DNA of 64,000 nucleotides from Harmonia axyridis (Eukaryota; Arthropoda; Insecta; Coleoptera; Coccinellidae), in assembly GCF_914767665.1 (NCBI RefSeq), contig NC_059502.1, positions 46,908,753-46,972,752 of the forward strand. The letters run 5' to 3'. Every line of letters begins with the position of its first letter. Position 1 is the first letter of the stretch. The notes below the pieces were generated by a model. It saw only the letters and a program-made list of their open reading frames with translations, had not been told where the DNA came from and searched no databases. This document shows positions 44,549 through 56,206 of the stretch, in pieces. The position numbers and the translations under genes are program-made.

Positions 44549-47083
44549 TCACGTTATCCCTACGACTGCTGAACTTGTTGAAATTCCTTCTGTATGTGAT
44601 CCACCCAATTCTCTCCCACCGAACTGGTCATAATGAATCAAATAAGAATAGATGGAGCTGATATTATTTACATCCCTGCTGTAGTTCATCGAACAGGTTT
44701 GGCGTTTAATATGATACATCTCTAAGAAACATCTTTTTCTTCCACTAACTTCAATTTCTAGGATTTTGGTGGAATCATAATTCATTGGATGATCTTTGTC
44801 CCGGGTATGGTCTGCTAGGGCACAAATCTTACTTGAATTCTTGATGTCGCTTTTGTGTTGAGCAATCCTTCTCTTCAGAAGCTGAGACGTCTGACCAATG
44901 TACACCTCACTGCATATTGAACAAGGAATACAATATACCACACCACTCATGTTATCAACAGTCATCCTATCTTTCACTCGACTCTATAATCTGTCAATTT
45001 TAAAATAAGATTTCTGAATCAACATAATTTCTGTGGTCTTTAAGAGGTAAATTTATGCGTTTGTCATACCATTAATTAGGGGAATAGACAAGTAAAGAAT
45101 TCTACCCGTGTTCTCAGTGTCCACAGTGGTGGATGCGCTCCTCTCTCCATTCGTTGGCCGTGTCGAAGGAGTGGTATTATAAATCAACCTGGACAATAAC
45201 CTTTTTGGGTATCCATTCTCTAGCATCAACTGCATCAACAACCTCAGATTCTGCCGCCTTAGACTTGGATGGGCAACCTTTTCTATGCGATTCTTCAATC
45301 CTAAAATCATGTTTACCTTTTGTCCATGTGAATGATTAGAAAAATAGTGTATGTATCTCCCTGAACTTGTTGGTTTTCGGTACCAATCCAGAATCAGCCT
45401 ATTTTCCAGTGTTCGAATCACCCTTGTATCCAGGAATGGGACTCCATTCGCTGTTTCTTCTTCCAAAGTAAACTGTATACTTTCATGTTCACTGTTAAAC
45501 CTGTCTAGAACGAAAGCAATCTGGTCTTTAGGTACAGCACATATTAGATCATCAACATATTTCTTGATGAAAGGAATGTGGAAAGGAATACTAACAAGAA
45601 TGCCGTCCAGAAGGAAATCCATTACTAATTCAGCAATGGATGGACTGAAGTTGGAACCCATAGGGGAACCGAGCACCTGCTTGAAGAACCTACCATTAAA
45701 AAGAAAATAGTTTGAAGAAAACAGGAACTTGATGGCATGGATGAATTCTTCTTTTGGTAGACTTGTGTGGTTTCTGATAGTATCCCACTTGTTCTCAACA
45801 GCTGAAACTGCCAACTCGACAGGAATGTTGGTGAAAAGAGATACAACGTCCAGGCTGATCAGGACATAATCAACAGGTAACTGGAAATCATTCACATACT
45901 GGGCAAAAGCAAAGGAATCTTCAATAAAATATCTACTTCTGGTAGAAGAAAGATATTTAGACAGGATGTCTGAAACAAAAACTGACAGTTTGGATGTGGG
46001 GGTGTTAACAGATGATATTATTGGTCTCAAGGCAAGAATGGGTTTGTGGATTTTTGGTAAACCGTAGAATCTAGCTGGAACTGAATTGTAAATGTACAGT
46101 GATTTACCTTGTATTTGTGTTATGTGGCCCTCACTGACCCATCGTTTAATCAATGCATTACATTTACCTTGTATTGTAACGGTTGGATCTCTGTTGGTAA
46201 GAAGTTGGTAATATTGTTCATTAAGTAAAATTTTGTTGGAGAGCTCTATGTACTGATCCTTATCCATCAAAACCGTAACATTGCCTTTATCAGCCCGTAA
46301 CACAAGCAATTCTTGATGTTCACTTAGGTATCTCTTACAGTGGTAAAATTCTCTCTGGAAAACATTATTAGTCCTTTTTCCAGGTTTGATGTAGTTTGTG
46401 ATAATATTAACAGCTTGGGAACGTTTGATGTTCTTTCCCTCATCTGACAGTCTATCATTAAGGTCAATAATGCCCTCTACATCTGACAACAGCCTCGACA
46501 TGGAAACCTCCCTTAAAGGAATATCAATGCCGAATTTGGGGCCCAGTGCTAGAAATTTCAATATTCTATCTGGTACAATAACAGTACTAACATTCTAAAT
46601 CCACCTTTCCTGTGGTTCTACTTTCTTTAGAAGTTCATCTGATAGAGCTCTCACCTTCATCAGATTTCTCTCCCTGATAGCAGCAAATTCTCTTCTGTAC
46701 CTTCTGGACTGGTAAGTTTCAAAACGACTTAGCATCTCTGGTGGAAGCAACCCCTCCAAGATCTGCCACAACCTGGAAGAATCACACTCCATTCTTCCTA
46801 TCCTGGTCACAGTCACAGTGATCTCAAATTGAAGAACGAGACGTCTTGATTTCTCCAACATAGCCTGAACCTGTCTGGACGAACCTGAATCACTTGCTGA
46901 GCTGAACAAATAATTCATATTGTTGGAAATATGTTTAGGAAGTAAACCCTGTCTTTTGCATTCCAAAAGGAACACTCTTCGGTTTCTATAAGATGCCAGT
47001 TTCATATTGTATGACGACCATGACTTCAACGCTTCATATGCTACTCTTCCATAGTTGTTTCTCACTTCTGCATAAAACCCCAT
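44549..47083 (-). pseudogene. PLE-1b RT + GIY-YIG polyprotein with three nonsense codons
   Basis: Codon-for-codon homolog of the intact PLE-1d ORF. Three single-base nonsense changes break it: Lys to TAG near 46594 (after PQERWI), Leu to TAA near 45052 (after INGMTNA), and Tyr to TAG near 44983 (before SRVKDRM). Otherwise RT (YGLPKIHK, ISLDVVSLFTNIP, KYVDDLIC) and GIY-YIG (VYIGQTSQLLKRR) are complete. No frameshift is seen. Such point-mutational decay in one arm only shows the copies are very young. Confidence 0.9.
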
Positions 47084-47193
47084 GCTTAAATATCAACAAT
47101 TTTAATTCCCAATATACAACAATAATTATAAGTTAGATAAGGGGTGTGGGAAAATTGATAAGTGTTATAATGTCACTCTTCTTTATTTCATTT

Positions 47194-47233
47194 AGTCGAC
47201 GTTTCGATCCCGATGGGGACCTTCTTCAGGACT
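47194..47233 (-). ncRNA. Minimal hammerhead ribozyme-like motif (PLE-1b, 5')
   Basis: Intact CTGAAGA...GAAACGTC motif in the upstream terminal repeat of PLE-1b. Confidence 0.75.
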
Positions 47234-47829
47234 CTACAATAGCAATAGAAAACAGTCAAAATAAGGCAATCACAAATCATGTAAAAATAGTACATACCGA
47301 AATACAGAGTTGTAAAGATCTTATTTGAACACAAATCAATAGCTCTCAAGAAAGCAACTAACAAGAACATCAACAACTTCATCCAAAAAAGATCTGATAC
47401 TTCGTTAGTGAAGGAGTAGAAATCAATTATAATAAGTAAATAGGTAAACAGAATAATCAACAAAATGAGAGGTTGTCAAAAATGTTGTCAACCAGACTTG
47501 CCACAGAATACACGCACATGACAGATGAAACATAGAGTAGCATTAAATCACATTGGTCGCAGTAATTCACTCTCACCGAACTCAGAACAAATGCGATTTT
47601 TTTGAAAGATTCCATGAACCGAAACCAATCCCCTTTCACAGAAATGGCCTAGAACACAGAATTCATTTTCACGTTATCCCTACGACTGCTGAACTTGTTG
47701 AAATTCCTTCTGTATGTGATCCATCCAATTCTCTCCCACCGAACTGGTCATAATGAATCAAATAAGAATAGATGGAGCTGATATTATTTACATCCCTTCT
47801 GTAGTTCATCGAACAGGTTTGGCGTTTAA

Positions 47830-48738
47830 GAAACAGCGAATGGAGTCCCATTCCTGGATACAAGGGTGATTCGAACACTGGAAAATAGGCTGATTCTGGA
47901 TTGGTACCGAAAACCAACAAGTTCAGGGAGATACATACACTATTTTTCTAATCATTCACATGGACAAAAGGTAAACATGGTTTTAGGATTGAAGAATCGC
48001 ATAGAAAAGGTTGCCCATCCAAGTCTAAGGCGGCAGAATCTGAGGTTGTTGATGCAGTTGATGCTAGAGAATGGATACCCAAAAAGGTTATTGTCCAGGT
48101 TGATTTATAATACCACTCCTTCGACACGGCCAACAAATGGAGAGAGGAGCGCATCCACCACTGTGGACACTGAGAACACGGGTAGAATTCTTTACTTGTC
48201 TATTCCCCTAATTAATGGTATGACAAACGCATTAATTAATCTCTTAAAGACCACAGAAATTATGTTGATTCAGAAATCTTATTTTAAAATTGACAGATTA
48301 TACAGTCGAGTGAAAGATAGGATGACTGTTGATAACATGAGTGGTGTGGTATATTGTATTCCTTGTTCAATATGCAGTGAGGTGTACATTGGTCAGACGT
48401 CTCAGCTTCTGAAGAGAAAGATTGCTCAACACAAAAGCGACATCAAGAATTCAAGTAAGATTTGTGCCCTAGCAGACCATACCCGGGACAAAGATCATCC
48501 AATGAATTATGATTCCACCAAAATCCTAGAAATTGAAGTTAGTGGAAGAAAAAGATGTTTCTTAGAGATGTATCATATTAAACGCCAAACCTGTTCGATG
48601 AACTACAGAAGGGATGTAAATAATATCAGCTCCATCTATTCTTATTTGATTCATTATGACCAGTTCGGTGGGAGAGAATTGGGTGGATCACATACAGAAG
48701 GAATTTCAACAAGTTCAGCAGTCGTAGGGATAACGTGA
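47830..48738 (+). CDS. PLE-1c polyprotein C-terminal half, 5'-truncated
   Basis: About 300 codons open from the array centre. It begins in RT after the catalytic box (ETANGVPFLDTRVIRTLE) and runs through the linker (RLLSRLIYNTTPSTRP) and the whole GIY-YIG region (YCIPCSICSEVYIGQT, then HTRDKDHPMNYD). It differs from PLE-1d by only a few residues (KVNMV against KVDMI, GMTNA against GMTKA). The N-terminal 550 residues are absent, because the reading frame starts at the head-to-head junction with PLE-1b. It has no start codon of its own. It is joined in tandem to PLE-1d through a shared terminal repeat. Confidence 0.85.
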   Translation, partial: ETANGVPFLDTRVIRTLENRLILDWYRKPTSSGRYIHYFSNHSHGQKVNMVLGLKNRIEKVAHPSLRRQNLRLLMQLMLENGYPKRLLSRLIYNTTPSTRPTNGERSASTTVDTENTGRILYLSIPLINGMTNALINLLKTTEIMLIQKSYFKIDRLYSRVKDRMTVDNMSGVVYCIPCSICSEVYIGQTSQLLKRKIAQHKSDIKNSSKICALADHTRDKDHPMNYDSTKILEIEVSGRKRCFLEMYHIKRQTCSMNYRRDVNNISSIYSYLIHYDQFGGRELGGSHTEGISTSSAVVGIT

Positions 48739-49320
48739 AAATGAATTCTGTGTTCTAGGCCATTTCTGTGAGAGGGGATTGGTTTCGGTTCATGGAATCT
48801 TTCAAAAAAATCGCATTTGTTCTGAGTTCGGTGAGAGTGAATTACTGCGACCAATGTGATTTAATGCTACTCTATGTTTCATCTGTCATGTGCGTGTATT
48901 CTGTGGCAAGTCTGGTTGACAACATTTTTGACAACCTCTCATTTTGTTGATTATTCTGTTTACCTATTTACTTATTATAATTGATTTCTACTCCTTCACT
49001 AACGAAGTATCAGATCTTTTTTCGCTGAAGTTGTTGATGTTCTTGTTAGTTGCTTTCTTGAGAGCTATTGATTTGTGTTCAAATAAGATCTTTACAACTC
49101 TGTATTTCGGTATGTACTATTTTTACATGATTTGTGATTGCCTTATTTTGACTGTTTTCTATTGCTATTTTAGAGTCCTGAAGAAGGTCCCCATCGGGAT
49201 CGAAACGTCGACTAAATGAAATAAAGAAGAGTGACATTATAACACTTATCAATTTTCCCACACCCCTTATCTAACTTATAATTATTGTTGTATATTGGGA
49301 ATTAAAATTGTTGATATTTA
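48739..49320 (+). repeat. Terminal repeat shared by PLE-1c and PLE-1d
   Basis: About 580 bp from the PLE-1c stop to the PLE-1d start. It matches 51859-52436 and, inverted, 44012-44548 and 47130-47690. Confidence 0.87.
49174..49213 (+). ncRNA. Minimal hammerhead ribozyme-like motif (between PLE-1c and d)
   Basis: Intact CTGAAGA, GGTCCC/GGGATC, GAAACGTC and AGTC/GACT elements, 110 bp upstream of the PLE-1d start codon. Confidence 0.77.
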
Positions 49321-49323
49321 AGC

Positions 49324-51858
49324 ATGGGGTTTTATGCAGAAGTGAGAAACAACTATGGAAGAGTAGCATATGAAGCGTTGAAGTCATGGTCGTCATACAA
49401 TATGAAACTGGCATCTTATAGAAACCGAAGAGTGTTCCTTTTGGAATGCAAAAGACAGGGTTTACTTCCTAAACATATTTCCAACAATATGAATTATTTG
49501 TTCAGCTCAGCAAGTGATTCAGGTTCGTCCAGACAGGTTCAGGCTATGTTGGAGAAATCAAGACGTCTCGTTCTTCAATTTGAGATCACTGTGACTGTGA
49601 CCAGGATAGGAAGAATGGAGTGTGATTCTTCCAGGTTGTGGCAGATCTTGGAGGGGTTGCTTCCACCAGAGATGCTAAGTCGTTTTGAAACTTACCAGTC
49701 CAGAAGGTACAGAAGAGAATTTGCTGCTATCAGGGAGAGAAATCTGATGAAGGTGAGAGCTCTATCAGATGAACTTCTAAAGAAAGTAGAACCACAGGAA
49801 AGGTGGATTAAGAATGTTAGTACTGTTATTGTACCAGATAGAATATTGAAATTTCTAGCACTGGGCCCCAAATTCGGCATTGATATTCCTTTAAGGGAGG
49901 TTTCCATGTCGAGGCTGTTGTCAGATGTAGAGGGCATTATTGACCTTAATGATAGACTGTCAGATGAGGGAAAGAACATCAAACGTTCCCAAGCTGTTAA
50001 TATTATCACAAACTACATCAAACCTGGAAAAAGGACTAACAATGTTTTCCAGAGAGAATTTTACCACTGTAAGAGATACCTAAGTGAACATCAAGAATTG
50101 CTTGTGTTACGGGCTGATAAAGGCAATGTTACGGTTTTGATGGATAAGGATCAGTACATAGAGCTCTCCAACAAAATTTTACTTAATGAACAATATTACC
50201 AACTTCTTACTAACAGAGATCCAACCGTTACAATACAAGGTAAATGTAATGCATTGATTAAACGATGGGTCAGTGAGGGCCACATAACACAAATACAAGG
50301 TAAATCACTGTACATTTACAATTCAGTTCCAGCTAGATTCTACGGTTTACCAAAAATCCACAAACCCATTCTTGCCTTGAGACCAATAATATCATCTGTT
50401 AACACCCCCACATCCAAACTGTCAGTTTTTGTTTCAGACATCCTGTCTAAATATCTTTCTTCTACCAGAAGTAGATATTTTATTGAAGATTCCTTAGCTT
50501 TTGCCCAGTATGTGAATGATTTCCAGTTACCTGTTGATTATGTCCTGATCAGCCTGGACGTTGTATCTCTTTTCACCAACATTCCTGTCGAGTTGGCAGT
50601 TTCAGCTGTTGAGAACAAGTGGGATACTATCAGAAACCACACAAGTCTACCAAAAGAAGAATTCATCCATGCCATCAAGTTCCTGTTTTCTTCAAACTAT
50701 TTTCTTTTTAATGGTAGGTTCTTCAAGCAGGTGCTCGGTGCCCCAATGGGTTCCAACTTCAGTCCATCCATTGCTGAATTAGTAATGGATTTCCTTCTGG
50801 ACGGCATTCTTGTTAGTATTCCTTTCCACATTCCTTTCATCAAGAAATATGTTGATGATCTAATATGTGCTGTACCTAAAGACCAGATTGCTTTCGTTCT
50901 AGACAGGTTTAACAGTGAACATGAAAGTATACAGTTTACTTTGGAGGAAGAAACAGCGAATGGAGTCCCATTCCTGGATACAAGGGTGATTCGAACACTG
51001 GAAAATAGGCTGATTCTGGATTGGTACCGAAAACCAACAAGTTCAGGGAGATACATACACTATTTTTCTAATCATTCACATGGACAAAAGGTAGACATGA
51101 TTTTAGGATTGAAGAATCGCATAGAAAAGGTTGCCCATCCAAGTCTAAGGCGGCAGAATCTGAGGTTGTTGATGCAGTTGATGCTAGAGAATGGATACCC
51201 AAAAAGGTTATTGTCCAGGTTGATTTATAATACCACTCCTTCGACACGGCCAACAAATGGAGAGAGGAGCGCATCCACCACTGTGGACACTGAGAACACG
51301 GGTAGAATTCTTTACTTGTCTATTCCCCTAATTAATGGTATGACAAAAGCATTAATTAACCTCTTAAAGACAACAGAAATTATGTTGATTCAGAAATCTT
51401 ATTTTAAAATTGACAGATTATACAGTCGAGTGAAAGATAGGATGACTGTTGATAACATGAGTGGTGTGGTATATTGTATTCCTTGTTCAATATGCAGTGA
51501 GGTGTACATTGGTCAGACGTCTCAGCTTCTGAAGAGAAAGATTGCTCAACACAAAAGCGACATCAAGAATTCAAGTAAGATTTGTGCCCTAGCAGACCAT
51601 ACCCGGGACAAAGATCATCCAATGAATTATGATTCCACCAAAATCCTAGAAATTGAAGTTAGTGGAAGAAAAAGATGTTTCTTAGAGATGTATCATATTA
51701 AACGCCAAACCTGTTCGATGAACTACAGAAGGGATGTAAATAATATCAGCTCCATCTATTCTTATTTGATTCATTATGACCAGTTCGGTGGGAGAGAATT
51801 GGGTGGATCACATACAGAAGGAATTTCAACAAGTTCAGCAGTCGTAGGGATAACGTGA
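49324..51858 (+). CDS. Penelope-like element polyprotein, intact (PLE-1d)
   Basis: 844 residues, no lesion. The first ATG (MGFYAEVRNN) lies 3 bp after TTTAAGC of the terminal repeat. The N-terminal 200 residues are basic and helical. RT spans about 240-560 with RADKGNVTVLMD, YGLPKIHKP (about 340), the motif A Asp in ISLDVVSLF (about 412), GAPMGSNFSPS and catalytic KYVDDLIC (about 509). The C-terminal GIY-YIG nuclease (about 715-800) has a CIPCSIC metal-binding-like pair, VYIGQT, and conserved His in HTRDKDH. Together they perform target-primed reverse transcription with a telomerase-like RT. Both flanks carry terminal repeats with hammerhead-like motifs. It is the best candidate in the window for an active element. 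Confidence 0.94.
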   Translation: MGFYAEVRNNYGRVAYEALKSWSSYNMKLASYRNRRVFLLECKRQGLLPKHISNNMNYLFSSASDSGSSRQVQAMLEKSRRLVLQFEITVTVTRIGRMECDSSRLWQILEGLLPPEMLSRFETYQSRRYRREFAAIRERNLMKVRALSDELLKKVEPQERWIKNVSTVIVPDRILKFLALGPKFGIDIPLREVSMSRLLSDVEGIIDLNDRLSDEGKNIKRSQAVNIITNYIKPGKRTNNVFQREFYHCKRYLSEHQELLVLRADKGNVTVLMDKDQYIELSNKILLNEQYYQLLTNRDPTVTIQGKCNALIKRWVSEGHITQIQGKSLYIYNSVPARFYGLPKIHKPILALRPIISSVNTPTSKLSVFVSDILSKYLSSTRSRYFIEDSLAFAQYVNDFQLPVDYVLISLDVVSLFTNIPVELAVSAVENKWDTIRNHTSLPKEEFIHAIKFLFSSNYFLFNGRFFKQVLGAPMGSNFSPSIAELVMDFLLDGILVSIPFHIPFIKKYVDDLICAVPKDQIAFVLDRFNSEHESIQFTLEEETANGVPFLDTRVIRTLENRLILDWYRKPTSSGRYIHYFSNHSHGQKVDMILGLKNRIEKVAHPSLRRQNLRLLMQLMLENGYPKRLLSRLIYNTTPSTRPTNGERSASTTVDTENTGRILYLSIPLINGMTKALINLLKTTEIMLIQKSYFKIDRLYSRVKDRMTVDNMSGVVYCIPCSICSEVYIGQTSQLLKRKIAQHKSDIKNSSKICALADHTRDKDHPMNYDSTKILEIEVSGRKRCFLEMYHIKRQTCSMNYRRDVNNISSIYSYLIHYDQFGGRELGGSHTEGISTSSAVVGIT

Positions 51859-52439
51859 AAATGAATTCTGTGTTCTAGGCCATTTCTGTGAGAGGGGATT
51901 GGTTTCGGTTCATGGAATCTTTCAAAAAAATCGCATTTGTTCTGAGTTCGGTGAGAGTGAATTACTGCGACCAATGTGATTTAATGCTACTCTATGTTTC
52001 ATCTGTCATGTGCGTGTATTCTGTGGCAAGTCTGGTTGACAACATTTTTGACAACCTCTCATTTTGTTGATTATTCTGTTTACCTATTTACTTATTATAA
52101 TTGATTTCTACTCCTTCACTAACGAAGTATCAGATCTTTTTTCGCTGAAGTTGTTGATGTTCTTGTTAGTTGCTTTCTTGAGAGCTATTGATTTGTGTTC
52201 AAATAAGATCTTTACAACTCTGTATTTCGGTATGTACTATTTTTACATGATTTGTGATTGCCTTATTTTGACTGTTTTCTATTGCTATTGTAGAGTCCTG
52301 AAAAAGGTCCCCATCGGGATCGAAACGTCGACTAAATGAAATAAAGAAGAGTGACATTATAACACTTATCAATTTTCCCACACCCCTTATCTAACTTATA
52401 ATTATTGTTGTGTATATTGGGAATTAAAATTGTTGATAT
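51859..52439 (+). repeat. PLE-1d 3' terminal repeat
   Basis: Same as 48739-49320 up to GTTGATAT, where the Copia element is inserted. Beyond Copia the sequence resumes as GATAT and (TA)n and not as another PLE unit. Confidence 0.85.
52294..52333 (+). ncRNA. Hammerhead-like motif with core mutation (PLE-1d 3')
   Basis: Identical to the other PLE-1 motifs except CTGAAGA has become CTGAAAA, which alters an invariant G of the catalytic core. Probably inactive. Confidence 0.65.
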
Positions 52440-52788
52440 TGTTAGAGTTCACCCTGTGTAACTCTTTTTTTAAACATGCCTACAACAAATCGATTAGTCC
52501 ATCTAGCGGCAGCTAGATGAACTAGATTATATAGGACAATTGGTTCATCTAGCGGTGAATAGACGAACTAGCGTATGAAGGACGATCAGTCCTTCTAGCG
52601 GCCTATAGACAAACAGTCATAGAGGACAACTAGTCCACCTGGTGGTAAAGGAACGGTTAATGACCGTTACGTGAAATTTCCATGTTTCATTCGATGACTG
52701 AAAGTGGTGGATGTAACTCACGTGTTTTTCGATAAATCTGGTTAAAAAGAAAGTATAGTTAATGGTGTTGAATACGAGATATCTAAGT
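52440..52788 (+). repeat. Copia-1 5' LTR
   Basis: Nearly identical to 56510-56858 (differences such as TATATAGG against TATAGAGG). It contains several CTAGCGG and CTAG-rich direct repeats. Confidence 0.9.
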
Positions 52789-52800
52789 TGGTAGCAGAGC
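52789..52800 (+). other. Copia-1 primer binding site
   Basis: TGGTAGCAGAGC directly after the LTR, an initiator-Met-tRNA internal-site PBS typical of Copia elements. Confidence 0.8.
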
Positions 52801-52878
52801 GAATAACTCTCAATTTTTGACAACAGTATTTTTGTCGATATCATTGTGAAATAATTGAAATAAATCCCATATAATAAA

Positions 52879-53790
52879 ATGGATAACAACCAAGAATATG
52901 ACGTTCCCATCAATACAGAAGCTCAAATTGAAGACCTTGATTGGATGGTTACATCTCCACACCAAGAAGAGGCAGTGAATAATACAGATTTGGCTACTTT
53001 AATAAAACAGCAAGTAGATGAAACTCTTGCCAATGAAGGGTTAGACTTTAACTGGGACTTCGTTCATTGAATCTACTAGATTTCCTAACTGAAGAATATG
53101 GAAGTTTGTCTCACAATATGCCTTTTGGTAATAGACTTCTTCATGATGCTCAAGCAATGCAATATTTAATATCAACACTATCTAAGGGGATTGCAAAAAG
53201 TCTGTTGAAAAGTAAAATCTGCTAATAGTAAATATAAACAGATCCTAGAAATGTTTTCTGGTCAAAAACATCAAGAATTTATTGTTATTGAAGAAAACTA
53301 TAATAAGTTGCATTTTCGTAATTATGACTGTCCTATAAAATTCGTGACAGAATTTCAAAACAGTATCGAAGAATACAGAAAACTGGGAACAGTATTTGAA
53401 GATCTATTGCTTGCTAGATTCTTGGCAAAATTAAAATTGAGAATTGATATGAATCTGGAAATCTATATTCTAATTATTATAATATGATGAGAAGCTTGCC
53501 AGAACACCTGAGAAACTTCAATACTCGCATCCGAAAAAGGAAAAAATGAGAGTGAAGAAAGTTAAACATGGAAGAGAACTAAACACACAACCCCAATGAA
53601 GGAAATGAAGCATAATGAAAATCAGAACCAAAGAAGAAATATTGATTTCAAGAAAAGAATAAGCATGACTGATTTATTCTCCAAAGAAGAAATAGAAAAA
53701 TGGATACCTATAGAATTGAAAAAAAAAAACCAAGGTGAGAAGTGTGGCACCTACTTCCACACTCAAAATGTATGTCCCTATCCAGGGTAA
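52879..53790 (+). pseudogene. Copia-1 Gag remnants
   Basis: The ATG at 52879 opens 63 codons (MDNNQEYDVPINT). Further pieces at 53251-53487 (FVTEFQNSIEEYRKLG, LARFLAKL) look like the Copia capsid region, and a CGTYFHTQNVCPYPG stretch near 53740 is a degraded zinc knuckle. Frames change several times. Confidence 0.65.
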
Positions 53791-53847
53791 CTCTGCTATA
53801 GGTTATAGGTATGTAAAGAAAGTGAGTATGAGAAGGATTTATAATGT

Positions 53848-54545
53848 ATGATAGTGACTCGAACAGTAGAATCGGAGGGGGAATTGTGGCATGAAAGGTG
53901 TGCTCACATTTCCTCTACGTACTTGAATAAATTACGGAATGTGTCATCAGGTATGACGGAATTTATTTACAAAAAAAAAAAAAAAAAAAAGCAATGGAAA
54001 AATCCTCCACATGCTCTCTATCGAAATTAACTAGGAAAACGATAAACAAAGCCAGAAATGGGTCAAATAGATCATGTGAAATAATTCACACAGATTTAAT
54101 TGGTCTAATCACACCAGCCACATTTGTTAACAAGAATAAATATATTCTAACCTTTCTTGATAATTATACTTGCTTTTTGCAAACTTTTGTATTAAAATCC
54201 AAAATACAAGTACCTGAGTGTTTAGAGCAAAGTTTAAGAACTTTAAAATCAATGTGTTCTGAGAAATATTCATTTAAACTTATAAGATGTCACAATGGAA
54301 TAGAATTCACAGGCAATGTGACTACATTAATACTTGATAAGTACAATATTGAATTACAAACAGCTGAACCATATACTCAGAACATAATGGTACAATTGAA
54401 AGATTGAATCGCACTTAAGAAGAACGCATTCGAGCTTTACTTGTAAGTTCAGGATTTTCACTATCTTTTTGGGGCCTAGCTACTCAATGCGCAACTTATT
54501 TGTACAACAAAACCCCTTTTAACAAGAGCAATTTACTGACTTCAT
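53848..54545 (+). pseudogene. Copia-1 pre-integrase and integrase core, broken
   Basis: LWHERCAHISSTYLNKL (about 53885-53935) is the GAG-pre-integrase motif. A run of 20 A (53973-53992) shifts the frame. Then come IHTDLIGLITPA (first catalytic Asp), ILTFLDNYTCF, RCHNGIEFTG (His where the second catalytic Asp should be), PYTQNIMVQL (degraded Glu region) and LLVSSGFSLSFWGLATQ. The catalytic change and frameshifts make it inactive. Confidence 0.8.
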
Positions 54546-54789
54546 TAAAGCACTGTTTATGTTGATGTACTTCATTGCCCAAAATTACCCTTATAAAATA
54601 ATAATCTTTATTCTCTGATCAGAAATGTTAAGATAACTATTCTAGATATTATTGGATGCAATATGAAACTGTTTTTTATTAGGGCTGAAACTTATAAGTA
54701 AGTAAGTAGGTGAGTTTATTGATAAATAGGAATAATAATAATTATAAGTTGTCTTTTCAGAGAAATCTACCACTTGTTTGTGTATTCGA

Positions 54790-55311
54790 AGCGATCTGAA
54801 ACTCTGTTTCGAGAAAGCTACCACTTGATTGACTATTCGAGCTATCTGAAACTCTGTTTCGAGAAAGCTACTACTTGATTGATTATTCGAGCTATCTGAA
54901 ACTATGTTTCGAGAAAGCTACTACTTGATTGATTATTCGAGCTATCTGAAACTATGTTTCGAGAAAGCTACTACTTGATTGATTATTCGAGCTATCTGAA
55001 ACTATGTTTCGAGAAAGCTACTACTTGATTGATTATTCGAGCTATCTGAAACTATGTTTCGAGAAAGCTACTACTTGATTGATTATTCGAGCTATCTGAA
55101 ACTATGTTTCGAGAAAGCTACTATTCGAGCTATCTGAAACTCTGTTTCGAGAAAGCTACCACTTGATTGACTATTCGAGCTATCTGAAACTCTGTTTCGA
55201 GAAAGCTATCACTTGATTGACTATTCGAGCTATCTGAAACTATGTTTCGAGAAAGCTACTACTTGATTAATTATTCAAAGCGATCTGAAACTCTGTTTCT
55301 AGAAAGCTACC
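54790..55311. repeat. 50-bp minisatellite, about 11 units
   Basis: The unit reads CTGAAACTATGTTTCGAGAA..., period 50, with one shortened unit near 55100-55130. Each unit holds a small hairpin GAAAC-TAT-GTTTC. Two further units lie at 56207-56305 beyond the LINE insertion. Confidence 0.92.
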
Positions 55312-56197
55312 ATTAATAATAATAATAATAAGTTTATTAATTTCAATGATTATTCGTACAAAATATTGAAATATTACACAAATAAAAATGAAACGAGTCA
55401 CAAGAAAAAAGAATATAATAATTATGAGAAGACTTATTTAGAACAATAAACCCTGAACTCCTCGACTGAGTAAGGTTCACACTGCACAATTAGCCTGAAT
55501 TATTCTCTTAAAGGTCCCGTGATTAGAAATGACCTGTAGATGTTTCGGTAATACATTAAATAACTTGATTGCCATGTATTCTGTACCCCTTTCACGTAAA
55601 GAAGAAGAATGAATAGGGAAAAAGTACGGAACACTTTGCCTTGTATTATTAACATTTTTGAATTCTACAGAATAATTTTGATTTTTATGGAAAAATGTAA
55701 GTATTTTGTATAAATATAGTCCATAGAAAGTGAGAAAATTATGTTTTCTAAATAGTCCACGACAAGAATGCCTATTGTTGAGTCTTAGCATAGATCTAAA
55801 TGTCCATTTTTGGCAAATGAAAAGGTTATCAGAGTGGATGGAGCATCCCCAGAAAATTATACCGTAAGAAAGTAAAGATTGGTAATTAGCAAAATATAGA
55901 ACTTTCAGGACATGAAAGTTAACCTGATCTCTCAGAATGAAAAGAGTAAAAGAGACTGAATTCAGCCTTTTTCTAAGCTGATCAATATGTATGTCCCATC
56001 TCAGACTCTTGTCTAAAGTAATACCAAGGAAACTCACTGAATCCCTCACCGGTATCTGGTTATCGACATCACCAACAAATTTCGGGAAAACAATTTTTGA
56101 TCTGTATGACCGGAAAAAAAAAACACTCGCTTTTTTGTAGATTGATTTTTAGTTTGTTGTTGTTTGTTTGATTGGTCGGAAAGATCTGAGAATATGA
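55312..56197 (-). mobile_element. CR1/Jockey-type LINE 3' fragment inserted in the minisatellite
   Basis: The minus-strand ORF (56049-55477) begins SVSFLGITLDKSLRWDIHI, a post-RT motif of CR1/Jockey ORF2, and runs to the C-terminus (RGTEYMAIKLFNVLP). The 3' end is a (TTA)n tail at 55312-55330. Flanks CTAGAAAGCTACC and CTAGAAATATACC suggest a target duplication of about 13 bp within one satellite unit. The 5' side is truncated, with a poly-T frameshift near 56110. Confidence 0.8.
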
Positions 56198-56206
56198 CTA
56201 GAAATA

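Noticed and set aside
44433..48854. Repeated 60-91 codon ORFs in PLE-1 terminal repeats
   Set aside because: They recur only because the terminal repeat recurs. The composition is that of AT-rich untranslated DNA and several are antisense to the polyprotein.
54790..55311. Regular 50-bp repeats resembling a CRISPR array
   Set aside because: The units are contiguous and near identical with no variable spacers, and the context is an animal retrotransposon. It is a minisatellite.
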